Origin: Nitrosospira briensis C-128
Lineage (GTDB): Bacteria > Pseudomonadota > Gammaproteobacteria > Burkholderiales > Nitrosomonadaceae
Reading direction: 5' to 3'
NCBI RefSeq assembly: GCF_000619905.2
Contig: NZ_CP012371.1
Location: 558,001 to 622,000 of the forward strand
DNA: 64,000 nt
The notes below the pieces were generated by a model that searched no databases, was not told the DNA's origin, and saw nothing but the letters and a program-made list of their open reading frames with translations. The position numbers and the translations under genes were made by a program. This document shows, in pieces, positions 37,297 to 46,232 of this stretch (positions within the stretch are counted from its first letter, which is position 1; the number at the start of each line of letters is the position of its first letter).

Positions 37297-38580
37297 CTAA
37301 TCTTTTGCCGGGCAGATCATGCCTGCAGCAACGGTATTGTTGTTGACTTCGTCAATGACGATAAAACTGCCCGTAGCATGGTTACGCTGGTAAGAATCGT
37401 ATGCCAGAGGCTGCTGTACTTTTAGCGATACGCGTCCGATGTCATTCATTTTCAAACTATCGACCGCTTCATGATTCAACGTATTGATATCGACACGATA
37501 CTCTATTCGGGATACCACCGCTTTTACGGTGCGCGTAGTGTGTTTGATGAGGTATTTGCGCCTCGGGTCCAGGCTCTGCTCAGACAACCAGCACAGCATC
37601 GCTTCAAACTCTTTCCCAACCCGCGGAACGTCTAGCGTTTTAACCAGCATATCGCCCCGGGAGATATCCAGATGGTCTTCAATAGTCAGCGTTACGGACT
37701 GTGGCGCAACCGCATCGTCGACATTTCCGTCATAAGTGACAATCTCCTTGATACGCGAGGTCAACCCGGAAGGCAGAACCTTCACCGCATCACCAACACT
37801 GATGAATCCGGATTCGATGCGCCCCATGTAGCCCCGAAAATCGGGTAATTCCTCAGTTTGCGGCCGGCATACCCATTGCACCGGAAACCGGAAATCCTGA
37901 AGATTGATGTCGTGGTCGATGGGAACACTCTCCAGCAAATCCATCAGCGCCACGCCCTTATACCAGTTGAGCTTATCTCCACGCTCGACCACCATGTCGC
38001 CGTTCAAGGCAGACATCGGGATGTATGCGATGTTACTCAGCTTGAGTCCTGCGGCGAAAGCCGCGAAATCCTTGCAAATTTGCTCGAATACGTCTCTGGA
38101 ATAGTCCACCAGATCCATCTTGTTGACCGCCACCACCAGATGAGGGATGCCGACCAGGCTGGCGAGGTAGGCATGGCGGCGCGACTGGGTAAGCACACCC
38201 TTGCGCGCGTCGATCAGGATGATGGCGAGATTGGCCGTGGAAGCGCCCGTCACCATGTTGCGCGTATACTGTTCGTGGCCCGGTGTGTCGGCAATGATGA
38301 ATTTGCGCTTGGGCGTCGCAAAGTATCGATAAGCCACATCGATGGTAATACCCTGCTCACGCTCCGCTTGCAGGCCGTCGGTGAGCAGCGATAGATCGAC
38401 GCTTTCCATTCCGCGCCTGCTCGAAGTATGGGTGATGGCGCTCAATTGGTCCTCGAAAATGGACTTCGAGTCATGCAGCAGGCGCCCGATCAGCGTGCTT
38501 TTGCCATCGTCCACGCTCCCGGCGGTGATGAAACGTAACAACTCGCTATGATCGAATGAAATACTATCAATGGCTGACAT
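37297..38580 (-). CDS. cysN: Sulfate adenylyltransferase subunit 1 (GTPase)
   Basis: A 427-residue CysN, the GTPase that drives CysD-catalysed activation of sulfate to adenosine 5'-phosphosulfate (APS). The GTP-binding motifs are GSVDDGKSTLIGRLL (16-30), DTPGHEQYTRNM and NKMDLVD; beta-barrel domains follow. There is no fused APS kinase (CysC) domain, since the protein ends at the normal CysN length. The gene is separated from cysD by 383 bases that hold a family B repeat, whose end lies immediately in front of the ATG and appears to supply the ribosome binding site. Confidence 0.95.
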   Translation of the reverse strand: MSAIDSISFDHSELLRFITAGSVDDGKSTLIGRLLHDSKSIFEDQLSAITHTSSRRGMESVDLSLLTDGLQAEREQGITIDVAYRYFATPKRKFIIADTPGHEQYTRNMVTGASTANLAIILIDARKGVLTQSRRHAYLASLVGIPHLVVAVNKMDLVDYSRDVFEQICKDFAAFAAGLKLSNIAYIPMSALNGDMVVERGDKLNWYKGVALMDLLESVPIDHDINLQDFRFPVQWVCRPQTEELPDFRGYMGRIESGFISVGDAVKVLPSGLTSRIKEIVTYDGNVDDAVAPQSVTLTIEDHLDISRGDMLVKTLDVPRVGKEFEAMLCWLSEQSLDPRRKYLIKHTTRTVKAVVSRIEYRVDINTLNHEAVDSLKMNDIGRVSLKVQQPLAYDSYQRNHATGSFIVIDEVNNNTVAAGMICPAKD

Positions 38581-38582
38581 TT

Positions 38583-38590
38583 AACCTAAA
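38583..38590 (-). promoter_or_regulatory. cysN ribosome binding site formed by a repeat end
   Basis: On the minus strand the sequence before the cysN ATG is TTTAGGTTAA. The TAGG lies four to seven bases upstream of the start codon and belongs to the conserved terminus (CCGGATTTAGG) of the family B repeat. No other ribosome binding site is visible, so cysN translation seems to depend on the repeat. Confidence 0.55.
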
Positions 38591-38820
38591 TCCGGTAGTT
38601 GGACGGGGTGAAGTGTACGGTTTTTGGGGTGCAGGGCAAGACGCAACGACGCGGAATGGTCGTTCCATTCCAAGGAGTTGCAACGCAGCCATGTGCCCCA
38701 AAAACTGTGCAATTCACCCCGTAGCGACGTCACCCGGAAGGTAAGCGTCAAATAATTTAAAATATTGTTATTAATCATGATACTGATCTATTAAATAAGC
38801 GGTCAACTACCGGGTTTAGG
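38585..38820. repeat. Family B inverted-repeat element, short form
   Basis: A 236-bp element beginning CCTAAATCCGGTAGTTG and ending CAACTACCGGGTTTAGG on the plus strand, in opposite orientation to the long copy at 23996. Interior palindromic stretches (GTACGGTTTTTGGGG and CCCCAAAAACTGTGC) let much of it fold on itself. It splits the cysD-cysN pair. The rest of the gap, 38821-38963, shows no gene. Confidence 0.85.
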
Positions 38821-38963
38821 TTTAATACTCTTTTGGAATTCTGGTTTCCGAAATATGCCGGCAATCACGCCGGTGAAAGAGAAGGTCGGGTATTACCGAC
38901 TTTTTACAAGGCTGAATTCTTGAGAAAAGCGGTATCACAACCTCATGAGCGGAAAGATACGCG

Positions 38964-39956
38964 TCAGAAATAACCCTCTTTCTTGCGCAGTTCCATCGAT
39001 GCGTCCGACGTCTGGTCGTCCATGCGCGTGGCGCCGCGCTCGGTAATTCGCGTAATCGCGGTTTCAGCAATGATTTCCGTCACGCTGACTGCGATGGACT
39101 CCACCGGGCAGGTGCAGCTCATATCTCCCACCGTCCGAAAGCGCACCATGAGATTTTCCACTTTTTCACCTTCCTTGAGCTCAACCAGGTGAGATACCGG
39201 CAGAAGACCGTTACCCCGCCGGATGACATCGCGTGTATGGGCGAAATAGATGTGAGGCACTTCCAATTTCTCACGGGCAATGTATTCCCACACATCCAGT
39301 TCGGTCCAGTTGCTGATGGGAAACACGCGAATATTTTCGCCTGGATGCACGCGAGTATTGTAGATGTCCCATAATTCCGGCCGCTGGTTCTTCGGGTCCC
39401 ATTGACCGAATTCGTCACGGAAGGAAAATATGCGTTCCTTGGCCCGCGCCTTTTCCTCGTCGCGACGCGCCCCGCCGATACAGGCATCGAAGCCGAATTC
39501 AGCGATGGCATCCAGTAGCGTCACTGATTGAAATGGATTGCGGCTCTGGTTCGCCGAACGCAATACCACTCTTCCCTGCTTGATGGAATCATCCATGCTG
39601 CGCACGATTAAACGTTCCCCCAATTGCTTGGCGCGGCGATCGCGGAACTCGATCACCTCGGGAAAATTATGGCCGGTATCGACATGCAGCAATGGAAATG
39701 GAAAACGCCCTGGCCGGAAAGCTTTTTCCGCCAGACGCAGTAGTACGATGGAATCTTTCCCACCCGAGAACAGCAGGGTCGGATTGGCACATTCGGCTGC
39801 AACCTCGCGCATGATATGGATGGCTTCGCTTTCCAGTTCATCCAGATGACCCAGATGCCTTGCAGGGGGGCATTCAAGCGCCGGCCCCTCACTCTCCATG
39901 ACAAGATCCGGAACGGGAGCAGCAAATTCTTGTTTATCGTTCAATATGAGATCCAT
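38964..39956 (-). CDS. cysD: Sulfate adenylyltransferase subunit 2
   Basis: A 330-residue CysD, the catalytic adenylyltransferase subunit that makes APS from sulfate and ATP together with CysN. The ATP-pyrophosphatase loop SGGKDSIVLL lies near residue 64, followed by LLHVDTGHNFPEVIEFRDR and the ARRDEEKARAKERIFSFRD segment. It is about 30 residues longer than the E. coli protein at the N-terminus. The ATG at 39956 is preferred over the adjacent TTG because GAGGA lies in front. It follows cysH by 77 bases; cysN, normally immediately downstream, is displaced by a repeat. Confidence 0.95.
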   Translation of the reverse strand: MDLILNDKQEFAAPVPDLVMESEGPALECPPARHLGHLDELESEAIHIMREVAAECANPTLLFSGGKDSIVLLRLAEKAFRPGRFPFPLLHVDTGHNFPEVIEFRDRRAKQLGERLIVRSMDDSIKQGRVVLRSANQSRNPFQSVTLLDAIAEFGFDACIGGARRDEEKARAKERIFSFRDEFGQWDPKNQRPELWDIYNTRVHPGENIRVFPISNWTELDVWEYIAREKLEVPHIYFAHTRDVIRRGNGLLPVSHLVELKEGEKVENLMVRFRTVGDMSCTCPVESIAVSVTEIIAETAITRITERGATRMDDQTSDASMELRKKEGYF

Positions 39957-40033
39957 CAAGCATTCCTCACGGTTTCACAAGCGTGGACTTGGCAGGCGCC
40001 CGGCCCATGTTCTTTCTTATCCAAAATTCTGGC

Positions 40034-40774
40034 TCAACCCGGCGCGGGTAGATCCGTCGTCCCGCCAAAAGCCGTTGTAGCGTTGTTAATGCGCCGTTTG
40101 TCCGGATGCAAACCACACTCCTTGTTTTCCGGGTCTTCCCACCACCAGCGGCCGGCACGCACATCTTCACCGGGCGTAATGGCACGGGTACAGGGCGCGC
40201 ATCCGATGCTGGTGTACCCCTTGTCATGCAATAGGTTGTACGGCACATCGAACTGTTTGAGATAAGCCCAGACGTCGGACAGGCTCCAGTCCAGCAACGG
40301 GCTGATTTTTTGTAAACCATTGCCGGTATCGAATTCCGATACCGCCATATCCTTTCTGGTCAGCGCCTGATCGCGGCGTACACCGGTGATCCATGCGCGC
40401 TTGCCACTCAATGCACGTTTCAGCGGTTCCACTTTACGCATATGGCAGCATTTTTTACGTAACTCCACGCTGTCGTAGAAACCGTTGGGCCCGTTGCGCG
40501 CGATATAGGACTCCACCGCGGCGGATTCCGGAAAATATACCGGCACATGAATGCCATAACGATCCGCCACCTTTCTCATAAGACTGTAGGTCTCTTCAGG
40601 CAGGCGTCCGGTATCCAGCGTAAACATCGCGATATCGGGATAATCCCGCGCTATGAGGTCCATCAACACCATGTCCTCAGCACCGAAACTGCTAGCGAAG
40701 GTGGCCGGCGCATAGTCTGCCTGCGCGTCATCCAGCAATGCTCTCACTTCCGCAATCTTGTGATCCAGGCTCAT
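40034..40774 (-). CDS. cysH: APS/PAPS reductase, Fe-S (adenylyl-sulfate) type
   Basis: A 246-residue sulfonucleotide reductase that reduces activated sulfate to sulfite. Besides the catalytic cysteine in KECGLH (Cys220) it has the two cysteine pairs CC (109-110) and CAPC (192-195) that bind a 4Fe-4S cluster and mark the APS-type enzyme, which uses APS directly. This agrees with the absence of an APS kinase gene here. Electrons come from thioredoxin or glutaredoxin. It lies between cysI (31 bases) and cysD (77 bases) in what looks like one operon. Confidence 0.94.
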   Translation of the reverse strand: MSLDHKIAEVRALLDDAQADYAPATFASSFGAEDMVLMDLIARDYPDIAMFTLDTGRLPEETYSLMRKVADRYGIHVPVYFPESAAVESYIARNGPNGFYDSVELRKKCCHMRKVEPLKRALSGKRAWITGVRRDQALTRKDMAVSEFDTGNGLQKISPLLDWSLSDVWAYLKQFDVPYNLLHDKGYTSIGCAPCTRAITPGEDVRAGRWWWEDPENKECGLHPDKRRINNATTAFGGTTDLPAPG

Positions 40775-40805
40775 ATTACCGGCTCGGTCCGTGCATCAAA
40801 ATTTA

Positions 40806-42911
40806 TCAGGCCATGACGGATGGCTGCGCTGCCCCGGATGCCGGCGACTTGGCTGAGGCGGAGAGCGGAAACGGTAGCGCGCCCGTCAGATCAAGCTGGC
40901 GATCGAAACTCAGGCAAAACTCTGCAACCTCCATTGTCCAGGCATCCAGTTCAGAAAACCATCTGGTCAGATCATCGTCGTTCAACGCCTCGGCCGGGCG
41001 CGCAAAATCCTCCGCAAACTGGGCTAACGCTTTGGCCAGGCGCGGCTTGGTAGGAAATACCCGGCGCAGCTCTTCCGCCTGTATTTTCAAATCTTCATGC
41101 TTCTGGCCGCCGAGTAACTCAGCCAGACCCTGGCCGATCAATCGGGCCATTTCCTCGGCGCACTTGGCCGAATCCTCGAATTTTCGCTGAAACTTGAGCG
41201 CATCCCGGTAATTCCGCTCATGAGCCGCTTCAAAGAAGATTGTGCCGATCTTCACCTGGCTCACGCCGGCGCACTCGCCCCCGCCCAGTTGCAACACCTT
41301 GAAATCGTTGCTGTTGCCGTGATCGCGCAGGACCGACGCCAGTTCTTCCGGCTTGACTTCCACCAGGTCCGCCAGTAAATCGGCGAAATAGGGTTTATCC
41401 ATCCGGTGTGCCCAGGAATAGAATGTTTCGCCCGACTCACGGTTAGTATCAAAAGCGGACTGCACTCGCTCGATTGCCTCTTCGATGCGCGCCGTGGGTA
41501 TGGACGGTCCTTTAAACGCCAGCGCGCCACGCGCCATGGCATTGCCGCCGAAATGCAGCTGATAATGCGGCACGAGCTTGCCGTGCATGCGCTTGCCTTC
41601 GCCGTATATGCCAATATCTCCAGCCTCGGGCTGGGCGCAACCGTTATGACACCCCGATACACGCATTTTCAGGTCATGCTTGCCGCCGCTTAGTTTGGGT
41701 CCGAGAATCGTGCTCGAAGTTATCCCCAAGCGGCAAGTCGAAGTACCGGGACAAGCCACCACATCATCGCCCGTCTTCGGCACGCCCAGGCCCAACGCGG
41801 CCAGTGCTGCACGCAAGGGTTCAATTTTAGCCTCCGGCACATCTGTCAGAAACATGTTCTGATCCTGGCTGGTACGAATGTCAGGCAACTCTAACGTTTC
41901 GCAGATATGAGCCAGGCCACGCAAATGAGTCACACTCAGGTTACCCATTGGCACACTGATCGGAAATACGTAATAGCCGGGCTGTTTTTGCGCGAAAATA
42001 TGACGCGGCGCACCGAGACCGGGAACCTCGCTGTCGACACTACCATTACTCCATTCGCCTTTCGGATAGTCCAGGGTGGCCAGTGCCGATTGAGTGCGCG
42101 ACAACTCCTCACGGTATTTCTCGACAAAACCCTCGGGACCAAATTTATCCACCAGGAATTTAATTCTTGATTTAGCACGCTTAACGCGGTCGGAATAACG
42201 GTTGTGCAACTGGATGACCGCTTCCATCACAGGCAGCAGGTCTTTTTCTTCAATGAATTCTTCAATGACGATCGCTTCACGCGGCTTGTGCCCAAGGCCG
42301 CCTCCGGCCACGACCTTGAAACCGAATCGGGAACCATTACGTACGGCGATAACGCCCAGGTCATGCATCATGCCTTGCGCACAGTCGGATTCACAGGCAG
42401 ACAGGCTGATCTTGAACTTGCGCGGCATTTGTTGAGTCAGCGGATTTCGCAGCAAATGCTGGACCGTACCCTCGAGATGCGTCGTGACATCGACATTCTG
42501 GCGAGGACATACGCCAGAGAGCGGGCAGGTCGTGATATTGCGTATGGTATTGCCACAGGCCTCACGGGTCGTCAATCCAGCTTCGGCCAGGTGGTACAAC
42601 ACGGCCGGCGTCTGCTCGAGCGGCACGTAATGCATCTGGATATCCTGGCGCGTAGTGATATGGACGACGTCATGGCGCGAGTAATTCTCCAGCGCACTGG
42701 CGATCTTTCTCAATTTCGGTGCACTCAGGCGTCCTCCCGGAAGCTTGATGCGCACCATATTGACACCTTCCTGCCGCTGACCATAAATCCCCATTTGCAG
42801 GCGACCCGCGGTAAAACGCGCGGCATCGATATTCAGGTCCCGATACTCCTGTACCGACTGGCCATACGAATTGATTTCCTCATCATTAGCGAGGTGATCC
42901 AACAGACTCAT
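40806..42911 (-). CDS. cysI: Sulfite reductase, hemoprotein (beta) subunit
   Basis: A 701-residue siroheme/4Fe-4S sulfite reductase that reduces sulfite to sulfide. The cluster-siroheme ligands are CPGTSTC (387-393) and CHNGC (421-425); the substrate-side N-terminal repeats are NMVRIKLPGGRLSAPKLRK and RHDVVHITTRQDIQMHYVPL. It is about 130 residues longer than E. coli CysI, with a C-terminal extension (about 560-701) of predicted helices that I do not recognise. The frame is open 73 codons further upstream, but GGAGG seven bases before the ATG at 42911 fixes the start. No cysJ flavoprotein gene is nearby, so the electron donor is unclear. Confidence 0.93.
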   Translation of the reverse strand: MSLLDHLANDEEINSYGQSVQEYRDLNIDAARFTAGRLQMGIYGQRQEGVNMVRIKLPGGRLSAPKLRKIASALENYSRHDVVHITTRQDIQMHYVPLEQTPAVLYHLAEAGLTTREACGNTIRNITTCPLSGVCPRQNVDVTTHLEGTVQHLLRNPLTQQMPRKFKISLSACESDCAQGMMHDLGVIAVRNGSRFGFKVVAGGGLGHKPREAIVIEEFIEEKDLLPVMEAVIQLHNRYSDRVKRAKSRIKFLVDKFGPEGFVEKYREELSRTQSALATLDYPKGEWSNGSVDSEVPGLGAPRHIFAQKQPGYYVFPISVPMGNLSVTHLRGLAHICETLELPDIRTSQDQNMFLTDVPEAKIEPLRAALAALGLGVPKTGDDVVACPGTSTCRLGITSSTILGPKLSGGKHDLKMRVSGCHNGCAQPEAGDIGIYGEGKRMHGKLVPHYQLHFGGNAMARGALAFKGPSIPTARIEEAIERVQSAFDTNRESGETFYSWAHRMDKPYFADLLADLVEVKPEELASVLRDHGNSNDFKVLQLGGGECAGVSQVKIGTIFFEAAHERNYRDALKFQRKFEDSAKCAEEMARLIGQGLAELLGGQKHEDLKIQAEELRRVFPTKPRLAKALAQFAEDFARPAEALNDDDLTRWFSELDAWTMEVAEFCLSFDRQLDLTGALPFPLSASAKSPASGAAQPSVMA

Positions 42912-43246
42912 CTTATATCCTCCACAATTTATGGCTATCCGCCTGACGCCACAAGAACCCAAAAATGGATTACGTACACGGCAGCATATTGGTCCAACTC
43001 TCCACTGATTCGGCACTCCGCCCGGATTTCGGACAAGGTGATATTCAAGCCGCCGAGTGAACCAAAATTCGCTGCTTCTTCTTAGCTCCCGCCTATCAGA
43101 TCTGTCAGGACGCCCTGCTCGGCAGCGCAATCGATGTCATATTGCATCGTATTGCGTCTCGAGGGCGACATAATAGCAGGAACATATATATCGCGAAAGA
43201 ATATTATGTTAGATTAACATAACCAAATCTTATTTAGACCGAATAT
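42912..43246. promoter_or_regulatory. Divergent cysI-cysB control region
   Basis: The 335-bp spacer between the cysI and cysB start codons should hold the promoters of both genes. AT-rich sequence just before cysB includes a partial dyad, ATGTTAGATTAACAT (43205-43219), which is a plausible CysB or autoregulatory site. The assignment rests on position and composition. No other gene is supported here; the part next to cysI only extends the cysI frame without a ribosome binding site. Confidence 0.45.
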
Positions 43247-44173
43247 ATGAAATTGCAACAATTGCGCTATTTATGCGAAGTCGCCAATCACGGCCTGAAT
43301 TTATCCAAAGCGGCGGAATTCCTGCATACCTCCCAACCCGGGATCAGCAAGCAGATCCGTCTTCTGGAAACCGAGCTGGGGGTCGACATTTTTGTGCGTA
43401 ACGGCAAGCGCGTGGTTGAAACCACGCCGCCGGGACGAGCGATTCTGGAAATTGCCGAAAGAATGCTGAAAGACGCAAAAAACCTGAAACAAGTGGGTCA
43501 GGAATTTGCTAACGAAGCCAGCGGCTCTCTTACTATTGCTACAACCCACACTCAGGCACGGTATGCACTTCCCTCCGCCATCAAGGATTTTACCTTACGC
43601 TACCCCAAGGTGAAATTAATTTTGCGCCAGGGCAACCCGACGCAGATTGCGGAACTGGTCAGTTCAGGCGTAGCGGACATCGCCATCGCCACTGAAGCGA
43701 TCGAGCTATTCAATGAGCTGGTGATGCTGCCGTGCTATCAATGGAACCGCTGCATTGTCGTCCCGCCGAGGCATCCGCTGCTTAAACTCAAGATGTTGAC
43801 ATTGGAGGCCATCGCCGCATATCCGATTATTACTTACGATTTTGCTTTTACCGGCCGCTCGAGAATCAACCAGGCATTCGATGCAAAAGGGTTGGTTCCC
43901 AATGTTGTGCTGACGGCGATAGACGCGGATGTCATCAAGACTTACGTAGAACTGGGATTGGGCATTGGCATCCTGGCGCAAATGGCGTTTGAACCCAAGC
44001 GCGACAAACACCTGAGGTCTATCGACGCGAGCCATCTCTTCGAGCCCAGCACGACGCGTATAGGCATAAGCCGCAATAGTTATTTGCGCGGATATGTTTA
44101 TGATTTTATAGAAATATTTTCCCCTCATCTTGATCGGGCGACAGTGACGGCCGCGATGATGGAGCGTTCATGA
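43247..44173 (+). CDS. cysB: CysB-like LysR-family transcriptional regulator
   Basis: A 308-residue LysR regulator with an N-terminal winged helix-turn-helix (LSKAAEFLHTSQPGISKQIRLLETEL, about 19-44) and a C-terminal inducer-binding domain including TIATTHTQARYALPSAIKDF, the CysB/Cbl-type signature that contacts N-acetylserine or sulfate-related ligands. Its position, divergent from cysI-cysH-cysD-cysN, supports CysB: a regulator that activates sulfate assimilation when sulfur is short. CysB and its paralog Cbl are not easily told apart by sequence, but there is only one here. Confidence 0.92.
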   Translation: MKLQQLRYLCEVANHGLNLSKAAEFLHTSQPGISKQIRLLETELGVDIFVRNGKRVVETTPPGRAILEIAERMLKDAKNLKQVGQEFANEASGSLTIATTHTQARYALPSAIKDFTLRYPKVKLILRQGNPTQIAELVSSGVADIAIATEAIELFNELVMLPCYQWNRCIVVPPRHPLLKLKMLTLEAIAAYPIITYDFAFTGRSRINQAFDAKGLVPNVVLTAIDADVIKTYVELGLGIGILAQMAFEPKRDKHLRSIDASHLFEPSTTRIGISRNSYLRGYVYDFIEIFSPHLDRATVTAAMMERS

Positions 44174-44231
44174 GCATGATGATGCCGCCAACGGGCGATA
44201 TAATGGCAGCAAATTTTTGTAGAATTTGCTT

Positions 44232-46079
44232 ATGAATGCGATCAAGCCGCTACCCGACCTGCTCATCAGCCAGATTGCGGCCGGAGAGGTAGTGGAGCGT
44301 CCCGCCGCGGCACTCAAGGAAATGCTGGAGAATAGCGTGGACGCGGGATCGACCGAAATCACCGTGCAACTTTTCCAGGGTGGCATCAAACTGATCCGGG
44401 TAGCGGATAACGGAACAGGAATTTCCAGGAATGATCTGCCGCTTGCGCTTGCGCGACACGCCACCAGCAAGATCGATTCCCTGGAAGATTTACAAAAAGT
44501 AGCAAGCCTCGGTTTTCGGGGCGAGGCGCTGGCAAGTATCGCAGCCGTTTCGCGGCTGACGCTGGCAAGTCGCAAGGCGGAAGAAAAGCATGCCTGGCGG
44601 ATAGAAACCGAAGGGGGCCGCCTGTCAACACCGGAACCCGCCGCACTTGCCCACGGTACCACAGTAGAAATGCATGATCTCTACTTCAACACCCCTGCCC
44701 GGCGTAAATTTCTAAAGACTGAAGCTACTGAATTATCCCACTGTGAGGAAGCATTCAAGCGCATTGCGTTGTCGCGCGCCGATATCGCTTTCTCGCTACA
44801 ACACAATGGCACCGTACGCAACCACTTGCGTGCGGCGGACGCACGACTTCGCATCGAGGCGATACTGGGCAGTGAATTCAGCCGGACCTCGGTAGTCATA
44901 GAGGAGCAGGCGGCGGATTTGCGTCTTTGGGGCCTTGCGGCATCACCCGCCTATTCCCGGTCTTCTCGAGATGCCCAGTATTTTTTTGTCAATGGGCGGT
45001 TCGTTCGCGACAAATTGATTGCTCATGCGCTACGTGAAGCCTATCGGGATATTCTCCATCTGGACCGACACCCGGCTTTTGTCCTGTTTCTCGAAATGAA
45101 TGCCGAAGGCGTGGATGTGAATGTGCATCCCACCAAGATCGAGGTGAGGTTCCGCGACCCGCGCGCACTGCATCAATTCGTCTTTCATGCGATCGATAAA
45201 GCGCTGGCATCGCCGCAACCCCCGTCTGCAGCAACTTTTCCCATAGGCGGAAGCCGGCAGGAAAGTGGTGACCAAAACGGTGCTGGCGCTGCGCCCTCCG
45301 CATTTTCAGCTTATTCGCGACAAAATACCATATCGCTTGCTCCACCTTTAGGCATCGCCCAATCACAGGCTTTTTATCCCGCCCTGTTCGGTGCCGATAG
45401 CCGCGACCCGAAATCGGCGGATACATCGGCAGCCATTGCCGGTGCCCATGCCGGTGCCGGTGCCGGTGCCGGTGCCGGTGCCGAAAAATGCGACATTCCC
45501 CCATTGGGTTTCGCATTGGGGCAACTCCTCGGCATCTACATTCTGTCGCAGAATGAACGGGGGTTGCTCATCGTGGATATGCATGCCGCGCATGAGCGGA
45601 TTCTGTATGAGAAGCTAAAATCCGCACTGGATAACCATACGCTCTCGATGCAGCCCTTGCTGATCCCGGCGATATTTCATTCGGATAGCCTGGACGTTGC
45701 CGCGGCTGAAGAAAACAGCGATACTTTACAAGAGCTTGGGTTTGAAATCTCCGCACTCTCGCCTACCATGCTGGTGGTGCGGTCGGTACCGGCCGCGCTC
45801 AAGGATGCCGACGTAGTGAAACTTGCACGCGACGTATTGACCGAAATCCGCGAATTCGGCGCCAGCCGGGTACTGACCAGCAAGCGTAACGAAATTCTTT
45901 CCACCATGGCTTGCCACGGTGCAGTTCGCGCCAACCGCATATTGACCGTCACGGAAATGAATGCCTTGCTGCGTGAAATGGAAACAACGGAGCGTGCCGG
46001 CCAATGCAATCACGGCAGGCCCACGTGGTTCGAAATAAGCCTTGCGGATCTCGATAAGATGTTCATGCGCGGCAGATGA
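44232..46079 (+). CDS. mutL: DNA mismatch repair protein MutL
   Basis: A 615-residue MutL. The GHKL ATPase motifs are complete: MLENSVDAGS (31-40), DNGTGI (59-64) and ASLGFRGEAL (91-100). The C-terminal domain has DMHAAHERILYE (from residue 449), a variant of the metal-binding motif DQHA(x)2E(x)4E, so this MutL probably nicks DNA itself, as in bacteria without MutH. The linker carries a run of Gly-Ala pairs encoded by tandem GGTGCC hexamers. The frame begins with TTG two codons earlier, but the ATG at 44232 gives the standard start. It lies downstream of cysB. Confidence 0.96.
   Translation: MNAIKPLPDLLISQIAAGEVVERPAAALKEMLENSVDAGSTEITVQLFQGGIKLIRVADNGTGISRNDLPLALARHATSKIDSLEDLQKVASLGFRGEALASIAAVSRLTLASRKAEEKHAWRIETEGGRLSTPEPAALAHGTTVEMHDLYFNTPARRKFLKTEATELSHCEEAFKRIALSRADIAFSLQHNGTVRNHLRAADARLRIEAILGSEFSRTSVVIEEQAADLRLWGLAASPAYSRSSRDAQYFFVNGRFVRDKLIAHALREAYRDILHLDRHPAFVLFLEMNAEGVDVNVHPTKIEVRFRDPRALHQFVFHAIDKALASPQPPSAATFPIGGSRQESGDQNGAGAAPSAFSAYSRQNTISLAPPLGIAQSQAFYPALFGADSRDPKSADTSAAIAGAHAGAGAGAGAGAEKCDIPPLGFALGQLLGIYILSQNERGLLIVDMHAAHERILYEKLKSALDNHTLSMQPLLIPAIFHSDSLDVAAAEENSDTLQELGFEISALSPTMLVVRSVPAALKDADVVKLARDVLTEIREFGASRVLTSKRNEILSTMACHGAVRANRILTVTEMNALLREMETTERAGQCNHGRPTWFEISLADLDKMFMRGR
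45435..45482 (+). repeat. Hexanucleotide microsatellite inside mutL
   Basis: Eight consecutive hexamers, ATTGCC, GGTGCC, CATGCC and then five perfect GGTGCC units (45453-45482), encode alternating Gly-Ala (with Ile and His variants) in the linker between the ATPase and dimerisation domains. Because the unit is six bases, slippage changes linker length without shifting the frame. Confidence 0.9.
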
Positions 46080-46219
46080 GCCTGATGCCGGCGCTGGTAC
46101 GGCACCCCTGCATCCTGCCTTGGCTGGAAACTCTGGTTGCCGAATTTACTGGCGAGGGCAGGATGGAATGCGCAGAAGATCGGGAAGACCGGGCCGTTTT
46201 TTATGGAAAACTCATATGA
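46076..46219 (+). CDS. Possible tiny protein overlapping the mutL stop
   Basis: A 47-residue frame begins with an ATG that overlaps the mutL stop (ATGA). It reads MSLMPALVRHPCILPWLETL and continues with an acidic stretch. It has no recognisable domain and may be the leftover N-terminus of a displaced gene; the overlap may also be chance. If it is translated, coupling to mutL would drive it. It ends just before the oxygenase gene. Confidence 0.2.
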   Translation: MSLMPALVRHPCILPWLETLVAEFTGEGRMECAEDREDRAVFYGKLI

Positions 46220-46232
46220 GCTTGGGCAAATA

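Noticed and set aside
42912-43130. A 73-residue N-terminal extension of CysI
   Set aside because: It is Arg/Cys-rich junk without family similarity, and a GGAGG ribosome binding site marks the ATG at 42911.
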